A stretch of DNA of 64,000 nucleotides from Hysterangium stoloniferum (lineage: Eukaryota > Basidiomycota > Agaricomycetes > Hysterangiales > Hysterangiaceae): the NCBI GenBank assembly GCA_015178975.1, contig WHVD01000099.1, forward strand, positions 248,001 to 312,000. Direction: 5' to 3'. Shown piece after piece: positions 56,935 to 64,000 of the stretch; position 1 is the first letter of the stretch, and the number at the start of each line of letters is the position of its first letter. Under the pieces are notes generated by a model. The model was given only the letters and a program-made list of their open reading frames with translations, searched no databases and was not told where the DNA came from. Position numbers and translations under genes: made by a program.

Positions 56935-59900
56935 TTATCAATCTTATATTTCGGGAGGCACTTCATTGCCCGACCCTGTCTCACAATCTCGTGTCCATCG
57001 GAAAACTCGATAACAGCGGATGTTACGCGATTTTCGGGGGTGGCGGCGTTACCTTTATCAACTCAGATGGTCACCCATTTATGTATGGGAGGGGAGAAGG
57101 GACAATGTACAAAATCGACATCTTTCCACCAGCTGGTCCCCTCCCAAATAACGTGCAATTATCCCCAGACCTGGCAAAGCACCCGACAACCGTAGTCAGA
57201 ACAACTACACATGCTTTCGCCGCCAAATCCCACGACCGACCAACTGACATAGATACCTGGCATCGACGCCTTGGTCATGCTGGATATGATACTGTACAAC
57301 AAATGGCCAAGCATGACGTCGTCCGTGGTATGCAGGTAACCACCATGACGCCTCAACCGGGGGCATGTGAAGGATGTATAATGGGGAAGCACACGCGCCG
57401 CCCATTCTACGTTAATGATGAGCGTGAAACAGCAATCAGGGAATGGACCTATGTTGACTTGTGGGGACCATCCCGAGTCCAGTCCATCGGTGGGAGAAGT
57501 TATATGATGCCCTGTGTCGACGGGTACAGCGGTCACCCGGAAGTTTTCTTCTTGTCCAATAAGGAAGCCAAAGGAACCCTAGCCGCGTTGAAGCACTATA
57601 CAGCACTCACTGAATGTCAGACAGGGATGAAGGTGCACATGATACGTACTGATGAAGGCACAGAATTCACCAACTCCTTGTGGACCACATATCTTAACGA
57701 ACAAGGCATCATACATGAGACCACTACTGCATACTCATCTTCCTCCAACGGCATTGTTGAGCGGTGTCATCGCACCATTATCGAGTGAGTGCGCGTTTGC
57801 CTGTACGAGAATAAGTTACCCACTGCGCTGTGGTGCGAAATTGCAGCGGCGATCGTATACGTAATGGATTTTATCCCTACTACCAGAAACCCCAATCTAA
57901 CTCCTTTTGAGTTGTGGCATGGGAAGAAACCTGATATTTCTCACCTGCGTCCCCTCGGCTGTGTGGCTTACACCAAGATTCCCGTCGAAACAGGAGGAGG
58001 GCTCAGCAAACTGGACCCACGATCCATCAAAGGAGTGCATATCGGATATTTCGGACGTGACGCTTACAGAATTTACGATCCAGAAACACGTCGTATCTTT
58101 CGCTCACGAGATGTCATATTCGAGGAAGGTCGCAGTTGCAAGACACTAACTGAGATATCGGGCGAGGAGGAAATGCAGAATCTTGACCACGTTACACCTG
58201 CCACACCGGTTAACAAGACTCCAGACGAACCGAGCAGAGGTACGGCACCAATACAAGATCATGCTCCTTCAATCGCCCCGACCAATATCTCATCCCCACT
58301 CGTCACTGAACCGACCGGCATGGAATCTGTACCACGTCGCTCCACACGCGTATCTGTCCCAACACAGGCACTCAAGGACTCTCTCAACTCAGAAATGGAT
58401 ATACAGCAAGCCCAACTGGCGGGGGAGGCATGGGCTGATAACAGAGTACATAGTGCGTTCCATACTGACGCCATGACAGTGCCAGACCCAACAAATATGT
58501 GGCTACCCAATACATATAGCGAGGCGATGACGCATCCCGACATATGGGCAGGCCCTATCCACAAAGAATTAGCGGTCATGAGGAAACACGGGGTGTGGAC
58601 AATTGTGGATTGTCCTCCAAATGTTAGACTGGTAAAAACACGTTGGACCTTTGCACACAAATACAACGGTAACGGCGAACTTATTGCCCGCAAGGCAAGA
58701 CTCGTAGCTAAAGGATTTACACAAATTCCCGGCGTCGATTTTTTCGAGACATACGCCTCTGTCGTCCGGTACGAGTCATTGCGGATGAATTTGGCCATCG
58801 CAGCTGCCAAAAATATGGAGTCATGGCAAATTGACTATGTTGCGGCGTACCTCAACTCAGTTCCACAAGCCACTACGTACATCGAACTCCCTGATGGCGC
58901 GAAGGAGGCAGGGAAGGTTGGGCGACTGGAAAGGACATTATATGGCACCATGGATGGTGCCAATAACTGGTGGGGGACGTTGGACAGAGAAATGGGGGAG
59001 TTGGGATATTACCGGTCAAAAGCCGACCCATCAGTATGCTCCCGCCATGCAAACGGCAGCACCACGATAACATCCACATATACTGACGACACAACCGGAA
59101 TCTCGTCATCTGAATAAGAGGCAAATCGAGCCAAGGAAGAACTAGGCTGGACCTACGAGACCAAGGATATGGGGGATGCAAACTTAGTTCTTGGAATCCG
59201 AATCGACCGAGACAGGGAACTTGGCACGATCAGGCTATCACAACGCGCATACCTTGAACGCATTCTTGAGCGTTTTGGAATGACAGAGTCAAACCCTCGC
59301 AGCACACCACTACCCCCAGGCATTATACTGAACAGGGAGCAGGGACCTCAGACGACTGTAGACTGCATCTTCATGGCTGATAAGCCATATCGAGAGTTAC
59401 TAGGATCGATTATGTACACACAAATCGCAACACGTCCAGACCTCTCATATGCCATATCCACACTGAGCAAGTTCGCTTCAAACCCCGGGAAGGCTCACTG
59501 GAACGCATTGACCCACGTCTTACGATACATCAAAGGGACGCTCGACTACGGCATCACATACGGGGGTTCACTCCAGGATATCAGGCCAGTCGGGTACGTC
59601 GACACTGATTTTGCAGGGGACACTGATACACGCCGATCTTGTTCTGGGCACGTTTTTATCCAGGCGGGGGGACCTACTGCTTGGGGATCAAAGTACCAGC
59701 CGACAGTCACTCTATCAACAACAGAGTCGGAATATATGGCACTCACCCGAGCCATGAAGCAGATCTTGTGGATGTACGCTGCAATGGACGAAGTCAGTTT
59801 TCCACAGCCGAAGCCAGCAATCCTCTACAACGATAATTCAGGCGCAGTTCTTTTAACCAAGAATACGAAACACAATGCACGTGTTAAGCATATTGATATA

Positions 59901-60074
59901 CGGTATCACTACATACGGGAACGGGTCGAGGAGGGGGACATCGAAGTCCGTCGCATCGCATCATCTGACAACCTCGCCGACATGTTTACAAAACCGTTGC
60001 CCAAATCAACGTTCACTCAGCAATGTATTGCGCTGCGACTCTGCGAGAGTGCGTCGAGCCAGGGGGAGTGTTGA
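56935..60074 (+). pseudogene. Copia-2 Pol remnant: integrase, RT, RNase H
   Basis: The open frame starts at about 56991 (SIGKLDNSGCYAIFGGGGV). It includes integrase (WHRRLGHAG, CEGCIMGKH, IRTDEGTEF, GIVERCHRT), the shared TGA after RTIIE (57786-57788), RT with YTDD, the shared TAA near 59117 and RNase H to 60074. CEGC versus CERC and YDPET versus YDLET are among the few differences from Copia-1. Gag and the protease active site are missing. Confidence 0.93.
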
Positions 60075-60403
60075 ATATTACGCTCTGGCACTCTGACCAA
60101 CGGCTACCTCACACCGTACTCGGATATACCACCCCGTATATGGTTATACCAAGCCACATTATCTCCTGTCTAATATACCACAACTTACTACCATCATTTA
60201 TATAATTTAGATATTTTACTATTTAGCCTCGAATGTTTTCAATACCCAAACCTCAGTCGAATCACTATCTGTGTCGACTGAGGTACGTTACCACAACTAT
60301 ATTTCGTTTTCAGACTCTTATCTTAATGTAACATAGCGTATTTCTTACAGGTAGTAAATATCAGTCGAATCACTATCTGTGTCGACTGAGCGTATTTCTT
60401 ACA
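60069..60403 (+). repeat. 3' LTR of Copia-2
   Basis: 335 bp starting TGTTGAATATTACGC and ending GCGTATTTCTTACA. It matches 45458-45792 in reverse complement. Confidence 0.96.
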
Positions 60404-61456
60404 AAGTGTGTTGGTTTCATAACAAACCACATGATAGTCACTTTCACCCATAATATAATTGCAAGACCCGTCACCCAGCAGCCCTGAATGCAATAAAACC
60501 CACTGAAAAAGTTCTGTTGTATGTGAAGAGAATGAATAACAGTCAATATAAGCTACACATAATTTTTTAGGTTGGATTTTAAACATAAGTCGCAATTAAG
60601 TGACCTACAAGGCCTAATTACATAAGTTAACCGAGCTTAATTTTAAGGCAAATTTTAATGAATTTTAATGAATTTTAAGGGCTCCCATCAACAAACCAGG
60701 CAATTTTATAGTACAAAGATGGCTGCTAAACCTTTTCTTTACTATTAAAAAGCCAACTATCCATTTTCTATAATATTTGAAGTGCAATATAGGCCCAACA
60801 TACCAAATAAGTTTCATCGAATGGTCTATTGCCTTAAGTGCGTGTCGAAGAATATAAGCTGCCCCATTTCGTACGACTATATATATGATAAATGCTACAT
60901 GAAAGATGAATTAAATTCAAAATTATTTCCAGTGAAACTGGTGATGTAGTCAACTATATGAGTCTCATCCATTGTAAGATTTGAATAAATTTAAGAACCA
61001 TCTAAGAACAGTGGCCTGTGTATGAATTTAATTCTACAAGAGAAATGGCTGCTGAGGATTAAATATTTACATTTCTAGGCTTTGCATTCGACTCGGAATG
61101 AGATTGGGAAACTGTCGCAAAGTAGTTTAGGCAGATGATCTATCTGATGACTATTTTTTACTTTCTATGCTTAAAAAAATTACAGTGCCGATTTTGTCAA
61201 AATGATCTAAAAGAAATTCAAGAGAATGATTGTGCCATCTTAAATAAATCTATTCATTCATTCAATTTTTTTTTGTTTGGTGAAAAACGAGCATGACCCA
61301 ATGGTGTTTAGGACACAACGAAGGGGTTAGAGTGGGCGTTTGAGTGCGTTCACGGCAGTGTCCGAGGAATGATCCTACACTATCCTGCACTATCCCAATT
61401 TTAAGTGGTTAGCGAATTTTAACACCAAAAGGCTTAAAATATCGGAGCTAAGGGGA
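60404..61456. other. unrecognised 1053-bp segment, right arm
   Basis: Reverse-complement copy of 44405-45457 with equal length. No convincing gene. Confidence 0.6.
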
Positions 61457-62492
61457 CTTATCAAGATCTTAATGTAGTCTTAAGGATTCTGCAAGAATAT
61501 TCTCAGTATTTATTTATGCCAAAAACCGGTTAGAAATTAGAATATATGTATTTCTAATCTCAATATAACCTAAAATACTTATTACTTTAACTGATAACCA
61601 ACAACTCAACTAGAGGTGGATTAGTAATAAAGGATAGCCAGCTACTCAACTAAGAGGTGGCAAAAAGGGAACAAGTTGTTTGTCAGAAGCTCAACTAGAG
61701 GTGACAAGGGGGTAGGATTATTATGTCAGAAGCTCAACTAGAGGTGACAATGGATCCTGTGTTAGTGCCAGAAGCTCAACTAGAGGTGGCAAGGGGGTAG
61801 GATTGTACCAGAAGCTCAACTAGAGGTGGCAGGAATCCTGACTAAGCTGCTTGCTGCAGTGACACACAGATGTGGTGTAGTAAATGGGTTAAAATAAGTT
61901 ATATTTCAGTGGTGGAGCAGAGCTCCTTATATACAGTAAAATCTAAGACATGGGAGAATATTCTAGCTACTTGTTTTACCTATTTTTAGCTATTTTACCT
62001 GGAATCTGCTGGAATATTCCAGGAGTTTCTACTACTTTCCATTGTAGCATATATGCTGATGTAATGTTCTCGTGCATCATGAAGTTGCTGATTTTCATGT
62101 GCGCAGGTTGATTACTTAATTTTCCCGTGCATGTCACACTACTTTGTGTTTGTGACAAGTCGTCGCATTTTGTGACAACAGTCACTTTTTGTGACAATGG
62201 TCACTTGTTGTGACGGATGTCACTTGTTGTGACGAATGTTCCCGCGCGTTGTGCAATAAGCGCCAGAAGGCCGACTTTGAAGATTTTTAGTTAAAAAAGA
62301 ATAAACAGTAGAATTTCGATAGTTCTCCCAAAATAAATGATAAAAATATGAAATAAATTGTAAAAATCAGGTTAATTTCAGGAGAGTATTGTACAATACT
62401 TTTGTCACAATATAAGTACATTTAAATTTGTTTTTATCAATTTGTTTAGGGGAGATTGGTTAAAAATCGGAAAAACCTAAAAATACATAACA
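61457..62492. repeat. truncated LTR E, right copy
   Basis: Starts inside E (CTTATCAAGATCTTAATG) and runs through six CAACTxAGAGGTG units (61610-61835) and a GTGAC/GTCAC palindrome cluster (62150-62240) to the true end ATACATAACA at 62492. AATGG follows (62493-62497), matching CCATT beside the E end at 54114. Confidence 0.88.
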
Positions 62493-62497
62493 AATGG

Positions 62498-62661
62498 AGA
62501 AAACAATGGAGGATTTAATTGGTGAGGTTAAAGCATTCAGGGATGATTTTTCAGTTTTGTCGAAGAAATTGGTTGAAAGTGGGATTTTAGTGAAGAGACT
62601 GATATTAGCATTAATAGTGGGAGATTTAGAGAGACATGGATTGATAAGATGGCAGAATTGA
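62498..62661 (+). pseudogene. antisense accessory gene of Gypsy family D, 3' part
   Basis: Reads EKTMEDLIGEVKAFRDDFSV, then LSKKLVESGILVKRLIL, ending RWQN and TGA (62659-62661). It is opposite in strand to the D chromodomain just downstream. Joined to 54115 across one AATGG copy, the reading frame continues without a shift from the MNSMCEKMSEM end, so the two pieces are one gene split by LTR E. It ends about 140 bp from the pol stop, with both genes convergent. Confidence 0.65.
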
Positions 62662-62798
62662 GAGAGGAGGGAATTGAGGATTTATAGATAGTTGAAATTT
62701 TGATTTAATTGATGTTTTTGGCATTTTGATTACTTTTTCAATTTTGTCAAATAAATGTCAAAATAAGTGTCGAAAGATAGTTTGTTAAATTTTCAATG

Positions 62799-63151
62799 TC
62801 ATGGAAGATTTGGATATTTTTGATGAAATTCTACGATAAGGTCAAAAGCATGTTCGAGATCTTGAGATCCTAACCATGAAGTTTCTTTGTCTGTTCCTTT
62901 GTACCCTAACCAAGCAACTAAATATTGTAATGAATCTTTATATCTTTTATCGAATTTTGAATCCAAAATTTCTCAAATTTCATATTCAGGTTCTTCTTCA
63001 ATGTAAATTGGTGGTGGAGGTGGTTGTTTTCGATTTGGGAAAGTATTGGGATAAAACGGTCCTAACATTGAAATGTGAAAGACAGGGTGAATTCCTTTGA
63101 GATGATTGGGAAGGTTTAAAGTATATGAATGAGATCCTGGTCGAGCAATGA
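62799..63151 (-). pseudogene. pol: Gypsy family D: integrase tail and chromodomain
   Basis: Minus-strand end of pol. LNLPNHLKGIHPVFHISMLG is the integrase C-terminal GPF/Y-like region. The chromodomain EILDSKFDKRYKDSLQYLVA, WLGYKGTDKETSW, follows one in-frame TGA (about 62973-62975). It stops at 62799-62801. The upstream part is cut off by the LTR-C insertion at 63152. Confidence 0.85.
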
Positions 63152-63907
63152 TGTTACGACCAGAAATTTCCACTGGACTCCGGGCACTAACTCGTACGCC
63201 ATGCCCTAGATGCACCAATTGTCAGTTTACAGGAATTCCCACCCAGACTCCATATGTCAGACTTGTCCACATTCAACCTCATTACATCATGTCTCAGTCA
63301 CTGGAATACCTGCCGGACTCCGTCTCTGTCTATGTCCAACCTCGTCCCATGCATCAGTCACTGGACCCCACTCAGAAACCTGTCATCGCTCTAACTGAGC
63401 CCATTCCCATTTTAGTCAAATGACCTGTCACGATTTGGACTCTGCTCCCACTCCATTTCCCATTATGGGTTATGATTTGTCATGATTTGGACTCCACTCC
63501 GTTCCATCCCATTCCTAACACCAAATTTGGTGTTTACTATTCTCATTTTATGTTTTGCTAGTTTCGTTTCATTATTACTGGATTTGGTATGTCATTCATT
63601 CCATGGTCTATTTAGTCTGGCAGATGTTGTACATACAATCCAGTCAGAAAATCGGCTTAGATTCCTCCCAGTAATCTAATACATTTTCCGCTCTAAACTC
63701 CTACTTGAATCACACTGCTCACACTAGTCAGAGCCCACAGGCTCCAGCACATCTATCTCTCTTACCTATCTCGACTCACAACCTCTCAACCCACGAACCC
63801 CACCCAGACTCCCCAGGATTCCTGTCTGCCTGTCTGAAATTGGACAACACGATCTCGTGAGGATGCAGCCTATAAGCTGAAGCCAAGTCCTACCGGATAA
63901 TCCACAG
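63152..63907 (+). mobile_element. LTR-C number 5, interrupted at its 3' end
   Basis: Begins TGTTACGACC and aligns to LTR-C through TCCTACCGGATAATCC, where a Gypsy-1 LTR interrupts it. The promoter has AGTCAGAAAAT near 63638-63648, although the TATA box is altered (TCTATTTAG). Whether it is solo or part of a full element cannot be seen. Confidence 0.88.
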
Positions 63908-64000
63908 TGTGAGAGATACGGCGAAATACACTCAGGAAATATAGTCGGATGATCTCTTACTATATTTCCTTTATTATTTCTATTTTCTCTCTATTTTATT
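63908..64000 (+). repeat. start of a third Gypsy-1 LTR
   Basis: Begins TGTGAGAGATACGGCGAAAT and matches the minus-strand LTR start of copies A and B (TGTGAGAGGTATGGCGAACT). It runs off the right edge, so a Gypsy-1 insertion in plus orientation starts here. Confidence 0.88.

Larger units (their letters stand above)
56935..60403 (+). mobile_element. Copia-2: 5'-truncated copy in the right arm
   Basis: 3469 bp, exactly the length of its counterpart at 45458-48926. It starts abruptly within the gag-protease region and ends with a 3' LTR (60069-60403) followed by AAGTG, the complement of CACTT. It is a duplicated segment, not an independent insertion, because the DNA beyond its 3' LTR matches that beyond Copia-1. 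Confidence 0.95.
56935..62062. repeat. right arm of large inverted duplication
   Basis: Mirror of 43800-48926. Its Copia LTR is identical at all three sites that distinguish the two Copia-1 LTRs, matching the 3' LTR at 45458-45792, so the copy was made after Copia-1 inserted. Confidence 0.9.

Noticed and set aside
1..64000. tRNA or rRNA genes
   Set aside because: No cloverleaf with A and B boxes or rRNA-like segment was noticed by eye. A tRNAscan-SE run would settle it.

Overview
The window looks like a transposon graveyard from a filamentous basidiomycete, probably an Agaricomycete. No intact host gene is visible. Evidence for the assignment: chromodomain-bearing Ty3/Gypsy elements (chromoviruses), a fungal-type Copia element with 335-bp LTRs, Tc1-like transposons, remnants of a cytochrome P450 and a Baeyer-Villiger-type monooxygenase with 46-51 bp GT-AG introns, and heavy CpG-type decay. 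Genus cannot be read from the sequence. Family names (Gypsy-1, Gypsy-2, Gypsy-F, LTR-C, D, E, G) are mine.

Layout. 1-10004: Gypsy-1 copy A (minus strand, runs off the left edge), split by two solo LTRs with 5-bp target duplications (6674-7018 and 7499-8530). 10005-13400: a minus-strand Gypsy-F fragment split by a solo LTR-C, itself split by a Tc1-like element (11275-12866). 13400-42600: one plus-strand Gypsy-F relic opened by a 26-kb nest. A 1.43-kb solo LTR (E, 16199-40681, duplication GGGCC) holds Gypsy-2 (16885-26796, plus, with a Tc1-like element inside) and full-length Gypsy-1 copy B (26896-40024, minus, with a Tc1-like element in its 5' LTR). A fold-back Tc1 derivative follows at 40766-42340. 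43800-48926 and 56935-62062: near-identical 5.1-kb inverted arms holding the 3' part of a Copia element, a 1053-bp unrecognised segment and part of LTR E. The left arm adjoins the complete Copia (45458-50528, duplication CACTT). The 8-kb spacer holds the rest of Copia, about 3 kb of host-like DNA with two gene remnants, and pieces of a third Gypsy family (D). 62493-64000: the other part of D, an LTR-C, and the start of a third Gypsy-1 LTR.

How the parts work. The elements keep the expected order LTR, gag with zinc knuckle, protease, RT, RNase H, integrase, chromodomain, LTR. Extra genes are the most interesting content. Gypsy-1 has a long third ORF of unknown function downstream of pol. Gypsy-2 and D each carry an intron-containing gene on the antisense strand between pol and the 3' LTR. 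Gypsy-2 appears to prime reverse transcription from its own mRNA 5' end (an 11-nt match, as in Tf1/sushi elements). Copia carries a Drosophila copia-like half-tRNA primer site. Most elements look dead. The nonsense codons, and the loss of catalytic RT and integrase residues, are largely explained by CpG to TpG/CpA transitions, as expected from cytosine methylation.
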